Shown: piece by piece, positions 43,027 to 51,188 of the stretch
How positions within the stretch are numbered: the first letter of the stretch is position 1
Layout of the letters: each line of letters opens with the position of its first letter
NCBI GenBank assembly: GCA_910586065.1
Contig: CAJUGI010000005.1
Coordinates: 9,525-73,524 of the forward strand
Direction: 5' to 3'
Length of the DNA stretch: 64,000 nucleotides
DNA from: an uncultured Christensenella sp.
GTDB taxonomy: Bacteria; Bacillota; Clostridia; Christensenellales; Borkfalkiaceae
Program-made: the position numbers and the translations under genes
Notes under the pieces: model-generated
Databases searched by the model: none
The model's input: the letters and a program-made list of their open reading frames with translations, nothing else
What the model was told of the DNA's origin: nothing

Positions 43027-45006
43027 ATGTCCATTCCCAAGAAAAGCGTAGACGCCATAAGAATTTTGTCTGCCGAAGCTATTCAGCGCGCAAACTCCGG
43101 TCATCCCGGAATGTGCCTCGGGGCTGCACCTATCGGCTACGAACTGTTTGCCGAAGTTATGAATTACAGCTACAAAAATCCCCGTTGGGACAACAGAGAC
43201 AGATTTGTACTCTCCGCTGGACACGGCTCAATGCTCCTTTACTCGCTTTTGCACCTTTTCGGCTACGGACTGACCAAGGAAGATTTGATGAACTTCCGTC
43301 AGGTTGGTTCGTTAACACCCGGTCATCCTGAATACGGCAAAACGACGGGCGTTGAAACCTCTACCGGTCCTCTTGGACAAGGTCTCGGCAACGCCGTTGG
43401 CTTTGCAATAGCCGAAGCGCACCTCGCGGCAATTTTTAACAAACCCGATTATCCCGTAGTAGACCACTACACTTACGTTTTGTGCGGTGACGGTTGCCTT
43501 GAAGAGGGTATGGGCTACGAAGCGTGCTCGTTTGCAGGCGCGCAGAAACTTGGCAAACTCATTCTCCTTTACGACTGCAATAAAATAACAATCGAAGGCA
43601 ACACGGAAGTTACTTTTTCGGAAGATATAGTAACCCGTTTTGCGGCGCAAGGCTGGCAGGTTATACGCGTGCCCGACGCAAACGATTTAACGGTATTAAA
43701 GCTTGCAATAGAGCGCGCCAAGTCCGACTTGAGCCGTCCCTCTGTTGTTATTTGCAATACAAAAATAGGTTACGGTTCACCCCTCGAAGATTCGGCGGAT
43801 TCTCACGGCGCTCCCCTTGGCGTTGACAATTTGAATAAGACCAAACAGAACCTGAACTGGACGGAAGAGCCTTTCGAAGTTCCCGCCGAAGTTAAGGAAC
43901 ACTGCCAAAAGATTGCAGACAAAAAACTCGAAGCCGAGGAAAAATGGAACGAACTGTTTGCCGCTTACGAAAAGGAATTCCCCGAACTTGCGGCGAAATA
44001 CAAGCAGTTTATGCAGGGCTACGACCCCGATTTTACCGATTTAATTGATTCGTGCGTATTCAACGCGCCCGAAGCGACCCGCGTTTCCGGCGGAAAGATT
44101 TTAAACGAACTTGTAAATTATGTTCCCAATCTTATGTCGGGTTCCGCAGACCTTGCCCCTTCCACAAAGACGGAGCTTAAAGGCAAAGGTTATTTTACCC
44201 CCGACAACCGCGAGGGACACAACATACACTTCGGCATACGCGAACACGCAATGGCGGCAATATGCAACGGAATACAGCTGCACGGCGGACTCAGAGTTCT
44301 CTGCTCCACTTTCTTTGCATTTTCCGATTATATGAAAGGCGGCATAAGAATGAGCGCTTTGATGAATATCCCCGTCGTATACGTAATGACGCACGATTCG
44401 ATAGGCGTCGGCGAAGACGGTCCCACGCACCAGCCCGTTGAACAGCTTATTGCGCTCCGCTCCATTCCCAATATAAAAGTTTTCCGCCCCTGCGACGGAA
44501 AGGAGACTCTGGCGGCTTACATTTCAGCGTTTACCGAAAACGCTCCCACCGTTTTGATACTTTCGCGCCAGAACTTGCAGCAAAACAAAAATTCGGGTAT
44601 CCATGCACTTGCAGGCGGTTACATTCTTTCGGACTGCAAGGGCAAACCGGACGTCATACTTATAGGCACGGGTTCCGAAATAGACCTTTGCACCGGCGCA
44701 AAGGAACTGCTCGAATCGCAAAAAATCAAAACGCGCGTCGTTTCGATGCCTTGTATGGAGTTGTTTGAGAAACAGACGAAAGAATATCAGGAACACGTTT
44801 TACCCAAATCAGTCAAGGCGCGTGTTTGTGTTGAAGCGGCTTCACACTTTGCCTGGTACAAATATTCACGCGATTACGGCGAAGTTATAGCTATGCACAC
44901 TTTCGGCATTTCCGGTCCTGCAAAAGAGCTGTTTGCTCACTTCGGATTCACAAAAGAAAACGTTGCCGAAAAAGCAAAACTTTCTTTGGAAAACTCCAAA
45001 AAATAA
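43027..45006 (+). CDS. tkt: Transketolase
   Basis: The 659-residue thiamine diphosphate enzyme belongs to the pentose phosphate pathway. Landmarks: ANSGHPGMCLGAAPIGYEL (residues 20-38), STGPLGQGLGNAVGFAIAE, the ThDP motif GDGCLEEGMGYEA through YDCNKITIEG, and the pyrimidine domain with HDSIGVGEDGPTHQPVEQL and RPCDGKET. Full length. AAGGAG lies ahead of ATG 43027. It shares a transcript with the phosphohexomutase gene and ends at a terminator. Confidence 0.98.
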   Translation: MSIPKKSVDAIRILSAEAIQRANSGHPGMCLGAAPIGYELFAEVMNYSYKNPRWDNRDRFVLSAGHGSMLLYSLLHLFGYGLTKEDLMNFRQVGSLTPGHPEYGKTTGVETSTGPLGQGLGNAVGFAIAEAHLAAIFNKPDYPVVDHYTYVLCGDGCLEEGMGYEACSFAGAQKLGKLILLYDCNKITIEGNTEVTFSEDIVTRFAAQGWQVIRVPDANDLTVLKLAIERAKSDLSRPSVVICNTKIGYGSPLEDSADSHGAPLGVDNLNKTKQNLNWTEEPFEVPAEVKEHCQKIADKKLEAEEKWNELFAAYEKEFPELAAKYKQFMQGYDPDFTDLIDSCVFNAPEATRVSGGKILNELVNYVPNLMSGSADLAPSTKTELKGKGYFTPDNREGHNIHFGIREHAMAAICNGIQLHGGLRVLCSTFFAFSDYMKGGIRMSALMNIPVVYVMTHDSIGVGEDGPTHQPVEQLIALRSIPNIKVFRPCDGKETLAAYISAFTENAPTVLILSRQNLQQNKNSGIHALAGGYILSDCKGKPDVILIGTGSEIDLCTGAKELLESQKIKTRVVSMPCMELFEKQTKEYQEHVLPKSVKARVCVEAASHFAWYKYSRDYGEVIAMHTFGISGPAKELFAHFGFTKENVAEKAKLSLENSKK

Positions 45007-45013
45007 TTATTAT

Positions 45014-45042
45014 ACGGCGGCAAAATTATGCCGCCGTTTTTT
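45014..45042 (+). terminator. Intrinsic terminator of tkt
   Basis: ACGGCGGCA (45014-45022) pairs with TGCCGCCGT (45029-45037), followed by TTTTT. The ribosome binding site of the nitroreductase gene starts right after it. Confidence 0.9.
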
Positions 45043-45053
45043 GAGGTGAACTT

Positions 45054-45587
45054 ATGGATTTGGAAAATCTGTTTTTACTTAGGCAAAGCACACGCGATTA
45101 CTCCGAAAAAAAAGTCAACGACGAGGATTTAAAAGAAATCTGCCGGCTTGCGGCGTTTGCACCCTCCGCAATAAATCAACAACCTTACAATTTGTATGCT
45201 ATAAACGGAGAAAAAGCAAAATCGTTTACAAAGTACATACAAAAAGACGGCGCGAACTCCTGGGCGGACAGCGTTCCCGCTTATATTATAATAGAAGCGC
45301 GTAAACCGACGGTTATCGAACGCGGAGAAAGACGCATATCCAATGAGGAATTTATTCAGAACGACGTAGGCATTCTCAGCGCATACATTGTTCTTGCGGC
45401 CGAAAATGCAGGGCTGCAGACGTGCATTATAGGTTTGCGCGACGAAGACGGGATTGCGGATTTTCTGGATTTACCGCACGGAACCAACTTTCCGCTCATC
45501 ATTGCCGTAGGCTATAAAAAAGACGGTTACCCCGTCCGCGAAAAAAAGCGCAGACCTGCCGCAGAAACACTTAAAATAATAAAATAA
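45054..45587 (+). CDS. Nitroreductase-family flavoprotein
   Basis: The 177-residue protein begins with the FMN-binding nitroreductase motif RQSTRDYSEKKVNDEDL. It has AAFAPSAINQQPYNLYAI (about 37-54) and ends with the PHGTNFPLIIAVGYK pattern of the family. It probably reduces small electrophiles or quinones with NAD(P)H. GAGGTG lies ahead of ATG 45054. The NYN gene follows 8 bp after its stop. Confidence 0.88.
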   Translation: MDLENLFLLRQSTRDYSEKKVNDEDLKEICRLAAFAPSAINQQPYNLYAINGEKAKSFTKYIQKDGANSWADSVPAYIIIEARKPTVIERGERRISNEEFIQNDVGILSAYIVLAAENAGLQTCIIGLRDEDGIADFLDLPHGTNFPLIIAVGYKKDGYPVREKKRRPAAETLKIIK

Positions 45588-45595
45588 GGATATTT

Positions 45596-46354
45596 ATGGA
45601 AAACACAAATAAAAAAGTTATACTTCTGATAGACGGCGACAACGCCAACAAATTTGACGAAACTGCATTCGACGCAGTATTTGCGGCGGCAAAAAAGTAC
45701 GGACATCTTGCCGAAGCGCATATTTTTGTGAACGGTCAAAGTATTAAAGGCGATAAAAAGAACGAAATGCTGTTGGAGATGGTAACAAAATACGCTCTTC
45801 ATCTGCACGTTTTACCGATAAAGAAAAATTCTACCGATATCAGTCTTGCAATCCGCGCGACAGAAAAACTTTATACTGACGGCAGTTTAGATACTTACAT
45901 AATCGTAGTCGCCGGCGACCACGACTATATGCCCCTTGCAATCGAAATCCGTCAGCATAACAAAAAAGCCGTCTGTTTTTATATAAAGGATAAAGATTCT
46001 ACACTTTTATCGGCTTTTTGCTCGCACGAAAAAATAAATACCAGCGCTGTTGTTTCCGATGATAAAAAATATTCGGCAAAACACGCAAACAAATCTAACA
46101 ATCCGCCAAAATACGATATCCTTTCACAAGAATACGCACAAAAAGTTAAAAATTGTTTTAAATTCAACAACAACAATATTTGTTACGTTGCCAATCTGGG
46201 AGGAGCGCTGTCGCGAAACGGAATTTCGTATAAAGAACTTGGCAAACCGCTGAAAGACATTTTAAAAGAACTTTTTTTGAAATATCCGCAGATATTCAAT
46301 AAATACACTTTGGATTTAACGCCTAAATCAGAACATATTAAAAAGAACAAATAA
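45596..46354 (+). CDS. NYN-domain ribonuclease with C-terminal LOTUS/OST-HTH domain
   Basis: The 252-residue protein starts VILLIDGDNANKFDE, the acidic NYN/PIN-like nuclease core. Further acidic clusters are NSTDISLAIRATEKLY and VVAGDHDYMPLAIEIRQ. A lysine/asparagine-rich linker (about 150-180) leads to a C-terminal winged-helix region (NICYVANLGGALSRNGISYK) like an OST-HTH/LOTUS domain, which binds RNA. Bacterial NYN-LOTUS proteins are thought to process RNA; the substrate is not known. Cotranscribed with the nitroreductase. Confidence 0.85.
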   Translation: MENTNKKVILLIDGDNANKFDETAFDAVFAAAKKYGHLAEAHIFVNGQSIKGDKKNEMLLEMVTKYALHLHVLPIKKNSTDISLAIRATEKLYTDGSLDTYIIVVAGDHDYMPLAIEIRQHNKKAVCFYIKDKDSTLLSAFCSHEKINTSAVVSDDKKYSAKHANKSNNPPKYDILSQEYAQKVKNCFKFNNNNICYVANLGGALSRNGISYKELGKPLKDILKELFLKYPQIFNKYTLDLTPKSEHIKKNK

Positions 46355-46390
46355 AAAACCGCGAGCGAAATTTTCCGCTCGCGGTTTTTT
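46353..46390. terminator. Bidirectional terminator
   Basis: A 15-bp stem, arms 46353-46367 and 46376-46390, with A and T runs at the base on both strands. It separates the NYN gene from the convergent dehydratase gene. Confidence 0.92.
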
Positions 46391-46401
46391 ATTGACTGAA
46401 T

Positions 46402-47664
46402 TCAATTATTGAGATTTTCCCTTGCAGTGGCAAGCATAAGTTTAATTCTGTTTTCCTGATTTACTTTTGTGGCAGACGGGTCGTAATCGACCGCGACGAT
46501 ATTTTCATCCTTATAAAGATTTTTAAGAGCACGGATAACTCCCTTACCGGCTATATGATTCGGAAGACACCCGAACGGTTGGGCGCATACGATGTTTGCC
46601 ACGCCGGTTTCTGCCAACGCCGCCATTTCAGCGGGAATGAGCCAGCCTTCCCCCATTTTTACGCCCTGATTAATTACCTTGTCTGCACATTCGCGCAAAT
46701 GTGCAAAGTCGTGCGGCGGCTCGAAAGTTCCTTCCTTTTTAAACAGTTTTATAACTTTTTTCTGCATTCCGTGGACGAATTTATATACCAAATCATATAT
46801 AAAAGAGGTATTGCGGCTGTGACCGTAAAGTTTTCCGTCGTTCACAACGTTAATTATACAATATAAAATAAAGTCCAACAGCGCCGGAACTACCGGTTCG
46901 CAGTTTTCGGAAAGCAAAAATTTTTCCAAATCGTTATTGCCGAGGGTGGAATACTTTACATAAATTTCCCCGACGATACCAACCTTAACTTTCTTTTCAT
47001 CCGTTTTATCGACCGCGGCGAAAGTTTTTATTATGTCCGCGGTTATTTTTTTATATTTCATATAACCGCCCTTGCGAAACTTGTCCACAACATATTTAAC
47101 CGTCTTTTCCCTTGCCGCGTCCGCATCGCCGGCATTACGTTCGTAAGGTTTGGTCTGATTATAGCACCACATTATACTGTCGCCGTAAAAAATCGACAGC
47201 GCAAGCTTTAAAAACAGCTTAGCGGAAATATTGAACGAACTGTCCCTTTCAAGCCCCGAAAAGTTTACGGAAACCACTGGAACTTCGGGGAATTCAGCCT
47301 TGAGCGCCTTTCGGATAAGCGGCATATAATTTGAAGCGCGGCAACCGCCACCTGTCTGCGTAATCAAAACTGCGGTATGTTTTAAATCGTAATTACCGCT
47401 TTTAAGTGCGTTAATATACTGCCCGACAACGCAAAGACAGGGGTAACACGTATCGTTATGAACATGTTTAAGCCCCTCGTCGATTACAGCCCTGCCGCCG
47501 TTTTGAAGAATTTCGACATCATAGCCTTCAAGCTTTAAAACCTCTTCGATTATGCCGAAATGCCACGGCAACATATTTGGCACTAAAATTTTATGGGTGG
47601 ATTTCATTCGAGCGTCCCATTTGGGATATTCGCTCGTATAGTTCTTTTGATTATTACTTTCCAT
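46402..47664 (-). CDS. 2-hydroxyacyl-CoA dehydratase-like iron-sulfur subunit
   Basis: The 420-residue protein is of the HgdB/BcrB-like superfamily (COG3580/COG3581 type). It has KILVPNMLPWHFGIIEEVL at the start, HNDTCYPCLCVVGQYI (cysteine ligands), ITQTGGGCRASNY, and a final VCAQPFGCLPNHI. These cysteines suit an Fe-S cluster of the double-cubane class (inference). The start ATG 47664 overlaps the stop of the activase gene by 11 bp; an earlier ATG at 47700 would overlap further. In many Clostridia this domain is fused to the activase as one protein of about 1,400 residues. Confidence 0.85.
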   Translation of the reverse strand: MESNNQKNYTSEYPKWDARMKSTHKILVPNMLPWHFGIIEEVLKLEGYDVEILQNGGRAVIDEGLKHVHNDTCYPCLCVVGQYINALKSGNYDLKHTAVLITQTGGGCRASNYMPLIRKALKAEFPEVPVVSVNFSGLERDSSFNISAKLFLKLALSIFYGDSIMWCYNQTKPYERNAGDADAAREKTVKYVVDKFRKGGYMKYKKITADIIKTFAAVDKTDEKKVKVGIVGEIYVKYSTLGNNDLEKFLLSENCEPVVPALLDFILYCIINVVNDGKLYGHSRNTSFIYDLVYKFVHGMQKKVIKLFKKEGTFEPPHDFAHLRECADKVINQGVKMGEGWLIPAEMAALAETGVANIVCAQPFGCLPNHIAGKGVIRALKNLYKDENIVAVDYDPSATKVNQENRIKLMLATARENLNN

Positions 47665-50596
47665 TATTATCAATTTTTGCCGCTTCGTCAATAGCTGCAA
47701 GCATACTTCTCAGTCTTATTTTCACAACGCCGAGGTTGTTAATTTCATCAATCTTAATCTGGGTGTAAAGTTTTCCGTTGCGTTCTAATATTGCGCGCAC
47801 CTGGTCTGTAGTTATCGCGTCTAATCCGCACCCGAAAGATACCAGTTGAACAAGATTCATATTCTTTCTTTCAGACACAAAGTCCGCCGCTCTATAAAGC
47901 CGCGCGTGATACGTCCACTGATTTAAAACATCCACCTTAACAGAAGAACCTTTTTCAAAAATTGCGTCTTCCGAAAGCACGGCAAGCCCGAGCGACGTCA
48001 GAAGTTTGTTGATACCGTGATTTATTTCGCTGTCGAGATGATAAGGTCTCCCCGCAAGTACAACCGCCTGCTTATTCTGCTGTTCGGCTTTCCAGATAAT
48101 TTCGTCAGCCTTTGCTTTCACGTCGCTATGATAACTTAAAAGTCTGTCAAACCCTTCGTCCAGCGCCCGCGACACGTCGCGTTTTTTCAGTTTATATCTG
48201 TCAAGCGCCTTGCAAAGCGTTTTAACCGCAGATTTGCGCATATTTAAGTCAACATACGGCATTATGAAGTTTTCGTCCGTCAGTCTTTCATTATTCGCTT
48301 TTAAAAGTTCGGGATAATATGCGACAACGGGACAGTTATAGTGGTTAGTAGAACAGTGTTCGTCCAGATTATAGCTCTCGCAGGGCATAAAAATGAAGTC
48401 CACTTTATCGTCCAAAAGACTTTCTATGTGACCGTGCATAAGTTTTGCCGGATAGCAAGCCGTATCCGAAGCCACTGTATGTTGTCCCTTAAAATACAGC
48501 TCACGCGAGGACTTATCCGAAAGAATAACCTCGAAACCCAGTTTTTCAAAGAATCCCGCCCATAAAGGCAACTGTTCGTACATTCCGAGCTGTAAAGGCA
48601 ACCCGACTTTTCCGCGAGGTTTAACGTGCCCCAAGCCGACAACGCTGTCTATCAATCGCTTTTGTTTGTATGCATAAATGTCCAACTCGTCCGAGGCTGG
48701 CTTTCTGCCCGCGCCGCGTTCGCACTTGTTGCCTGAAACGTACTTTCTACCGTCGCAGAATTTAATAAAGTTTACACTGCAATTAGAAGTACATCCGCGG
48801 CAATTTGCCGACTGCGTTGTATATGTAAAGTTTGCTATTTCTTCAGCGCTTGCCGTCGTGCTTTCGCCATGAATGTTTTCCTTTGCGTAAAGCGCCGCAC
48901 CGAACGCACCCATAAGACCGGCTATACCAGGACGTATAACTTCTTTACCGGTTTCAAGTTCAAACGAACGAAGTACAGCATCGTTTAAAAAAGTTCCGCC
49001 CTGAACTACTATATTTTTGCCCAACTCGTCCGCGCTTGACGCCCTTATAACCTTATAAATTGCGTTCTTGACTATCGAGGACGACAACCCTGCGGAGATA
49101 TCCTCTACCGTAGCGCCCTCTTTCTGAGCCTGCTTAACCGCGCTGTTCATAAACACGGTGCAACGAGAACCAAGCTCTACGGGATGCTTTGCATAAAGCC
49201 CTTTTTCGGAGAATTTGTCAATCTCCATACCCATAGCCTTTGCAAACGTCTGTATAAACGAACCGCAACCCGACGAACATGCTTCGTTGAGCATTATACT
49301 GTCGATTGCTCCGTTTTTGATTTTAAAACACTTGATGTCCTGCCCGCCTATATCGATAATAAAATCGACTTTCGGATTAAAATGAAGCGCGGCCTTAAAA
49401 TGCGCAACCGTTTCAACTATCCCGAAATCGGCTTTAATGGCGCTTTTAATTAAATCTTCTCCATAACCGGTAACGGCGCTTGCGCGAATTTTAAAGCGAC
49501 CGCCGCACATTGAGTAAACTTCTTTTAGTTTTGAAGTTACTATATCGAGCGGTTGTCCGTTATTAGGCTGATAATGAGACCACAATATCCGGCAGTCCGA
49601 AGTTATCAACATAAGTTTCGTGGTTGTGGAACCAGAATCTATTCCGAGATAGCAGTCTCCTATATAACTTTCGATATCGGCAAATTTCAAATCGGTTGCC
49701 CGATGTCTTTTAACGAAATCCGCATACTCCTGTTTGTTTTCAAACAACGGTTTACCGGTTACAATTTCATCGCTTGCCGCCGCGGAAGAAATCCTTTCAA
49801 TGATTTCGTCAATTGTAAACGAATCGGTATTAACAGCATAGAGCGCCGCTCCGATAGCCATAAAGTTGGGAGCGTTTTCCGGAAAAACCGCATTTTCATC
49901 ATTGAGCTTTAACGTTCTGACAAACGCATTTCTGAGTCCCTTTAAAAAGTATAGAGGTCCGCCTAAGAACAGCACCTTGCCCTTAATGCGCCGCCCTTGC
50001 GCCAGTCCTGAAACAGTTTGGTCAACCACCGCCTGAAAGATTGACGCCGAAATATCTTCCTTTTTTGCGCCTTGATTTAAAAGAGGCTGAATGTCGGATT
50101 TTGCAAAAACGCCGCAGCGAGAGGCAATAGGATAAGTCTTTTTAGCGTTTAAAGCGAGTTCATCCATTTCCTGCACGGAAATATTCAAAAGGGTTGCCAT
50201 TTGGTCGATAAACGCGCCTGTGCCACCGGCACAGCTGCCGTTCATCCTCTGCTCCGTTCCGCCTGTTACAAAAATTATTTTTGCATCCTCGCCGCCGAGC
50301 TCCACAGCAACGTCTGTATCGGAATAAAATTTTCGTATAGCAATAAACGCAGCCTGAACTTCCTGAACGAAATTCATACCGCTGCGCTGAGAAAGCCCAA
50401 GCCCCGCACTGCCTGTTATAGAAACACGAAAATCGCCGTTGAACTTTTCTTTTATGATTTTAAGTTCGCTTAAAACAGTTTCCTTAACTTTGGCAAAGTG
50501 CCTAACGTAGGATTTGTAAATTAAATTATTGTTTTCGTCGATTACCGCCGCTTTTACTGTTGTTGAGCCGACGTCTATTCCCAATAGTTTTGTCAT
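47654..50596 (-). CDS. Double activase fused to a dehydratase-like domain (BcrA/BadF type)
   Basis: The 980-residue protein has two BcrAD/BadFG ATPase domains followed by a DUF2229-like domain. Domain 1 (1-300) has GIDVGSTTVKAAVIDEN and CAGGTGAFIDQMA. Domain 2 (about 318-590) has GIDSGSTTTKLMLI and EACSSGCGSFIQTFAKAMG. Domain 3 (about 650-980) has SDTACYPAKLMHGHI and MPCESYNLDEHCSTNHYNC. Each activase cysteine loop can hold half of a bridging 4Fe-4S cluster. Such activases use ATP to push a low-potential electron to the partner dehydratase, encoded by the overlapping downstream gene. The substrate is unknown. The minus-strand promoter includes TATAAT at about 50638-50643. Confidence 0.9.
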   Translation of the reverse strand: MTKLLGIDVGSTTVKAAVIDENNNLIYKSYVRHFAKVKETVLSELKIIKEKFNGDFRVSITGSAGLGLSQRSGMNFVQEVQAAFIAIRKFYSDTDVAVELGGEDAKIIFVTGGTEQRMNGSCAGGTGAFIDQMATLLNISVQEMDELALNAKKTYPIASRCGVFAKSDIQPLLNQGAKKEDISASIFQAVVDQTVSGLAQGRRIKGKVLFLGGPLYFLKGLRNAFVRTLKLNDENAVFPENAPNFMAIGAALYAVNTDSFTIDEIIERISSAAASDEIVTGKPLFENKQEYADFVKRHRATDLKFADIESYIGDCYLGIDSGSTTTKLMLITSDCRILWSHYQPNNGQPLDIVTSKLKEVYSMCGGRFKIRASAVTGYGEDLIKSAIKADFGIVETVAHFKAALHFNPKVDFIIDIGGQDIKCFKIKNGAIDSIMLNEACSSGCGSFIQTFAKAMGMEIDKFSEKGLYAKHPVELGSRCTVFMNSAVKQAQKEGATVEDISAGLSSSIVKNAIYKVIRASSADELGKNIVVQGGTFLNDAVLRSFELETGKEVIRPGIAGLMGAFGAALYAKENIHGESTTASAEEIANFTYTTQSANCRGCTSNCSVNFIKFCDGRKYVSGNKCERGAGRKPASDELDIYAYKQKRLIDSVVGLGHVKPRGKVGLPLQLGMYEQLPLWAGFFEKLGFEVILSDKSSRELYFKGQHTVASDTACYPAKLMHGHIESLLDDKVDFIFMPCESYNLDEHCSTNHYNCPVVAYYPELLKANNERLTDENFIMPYVDLNMRKSAVKTLCKALDRYKLKKRDVSRALDEGFDRLLSYHSDVKAKADEIIWKAEQQNKQAVVLAGRPYHLDSEINHGINKLLTSLGLAVLSEDAIFEKGSSVKVDVLNQWTYHARLYRAADFVSERKNMNLVQLVSFGCGLDAITTDQVRAILERNGKLYTQIKIDEINNLGVVKIRLRSMLAAIDEAAKIDNNGK

Positions 50597-50731
50597 GAGG
50601 TTAACCGAAAATTTAAACTGTGTTATTTCATATTTGATTATAGCATAAAAATTTGCAATTTTACAAATTATTGAATATGCAAATTTTGTTAAAAATTTAA
50701 AAGTTCGGTAAAAATTATTTCATATTAATGC

Positions 50732-50986
50732 TCAACATTCGCCTTTAAGATATTTTTCCTTCGTAGCCTGCCCGCCGCGTATGTGTCTTTCGGAAAGATT
50801 TTTATTTAAAACTTTACGCACGCTGTCCGCAAGATTTTTATCAATAGAGGTTAGTCTCTCCGTCACGTCTTTATGTACTGTTGATTTGCTGATTGAAAAA
50901 TGCACGGCCGCGGCGCGTACAGTACACCCCTCCGCAATTATGTATTCTGCTTCCCTGACAACTCTTTCGGTCTTATAATCCCACAT
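50732..50986 (-). CDS. spoIIID: Sporulation transcription factor SpoIIID
   Basis: The 84-residue DNA-binding protein is close to Bacillus SpoIIID along its whole length. It has the HTH VRAAAVHFSISKSTVHKDVT (about 23-42), ERLTSIDKNLADSVRKVLN, and the second DNA-contact region SERHIRGGQATKEKYLKGE. SpoIIID adjusts sigma-E dependent transcription in the mother cell. Its presence indicates that the organism, or its recent ancestor, forms endospores. Confidence 0.95.
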   Translation of the reverse strand: MWDYKTERVVREAEYIIAEGCTVRAAAVHFSISKSTVHKDVTERLTSIDKNLADSVRKVLNKNLSERHIRGGQATKEKYLKGEC

Positions 50987-51053
50987 ATCCGCCCCCGAAA
51001 ATTATGTATTATATTATTATTCGAAAAATTGTCGATATATGCGGAAAAATGAA

Positions 51054-51079
51054 AAAACCGCGCCGTATTGCGCGGTTTT
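51054..51079 (-). terminator. Second hairpin downstream of the giant surface protein gene
   Basis: AAAACCGCGC (51054-51063) pairs with GCGCGGTTTT (51070-51079); read leftward it is followed by TTTTTTC. It backs up the terminator at 51113-51139 and shields spoIIID. Confidence 0.8.
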
Positions 51080-51112
51080 GCCCACTATTATTATCTTATT
51101 TTACAAAAAATA

Positions 51113-51139
51113 CGGGGCAACATTTTATATGTTGCCCCG
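51113..51139 (-). terminator. Terminator of the giant surface protein gene
   Basis: CGGGGCAACAT (51113-51123) pairs with ATGTTGCCCCG (51129-51139). Read leftward, the stem is followed by TATTTTTTG. Confidence 0.9.
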
Positions 51140-51188
51140 CTTGTTTGGAATGGTTAAACGCGGTTTTTACGCGTTAAGTGTGATTAAA

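Noticed and set aside
36621..51000. A reverse transcriptase gene for the DGR within the window
   Set aside because: I scanned the proteins on both strands for YxDD-type and other RT motifs and found none, so the RT must be outside the window if the element is active.
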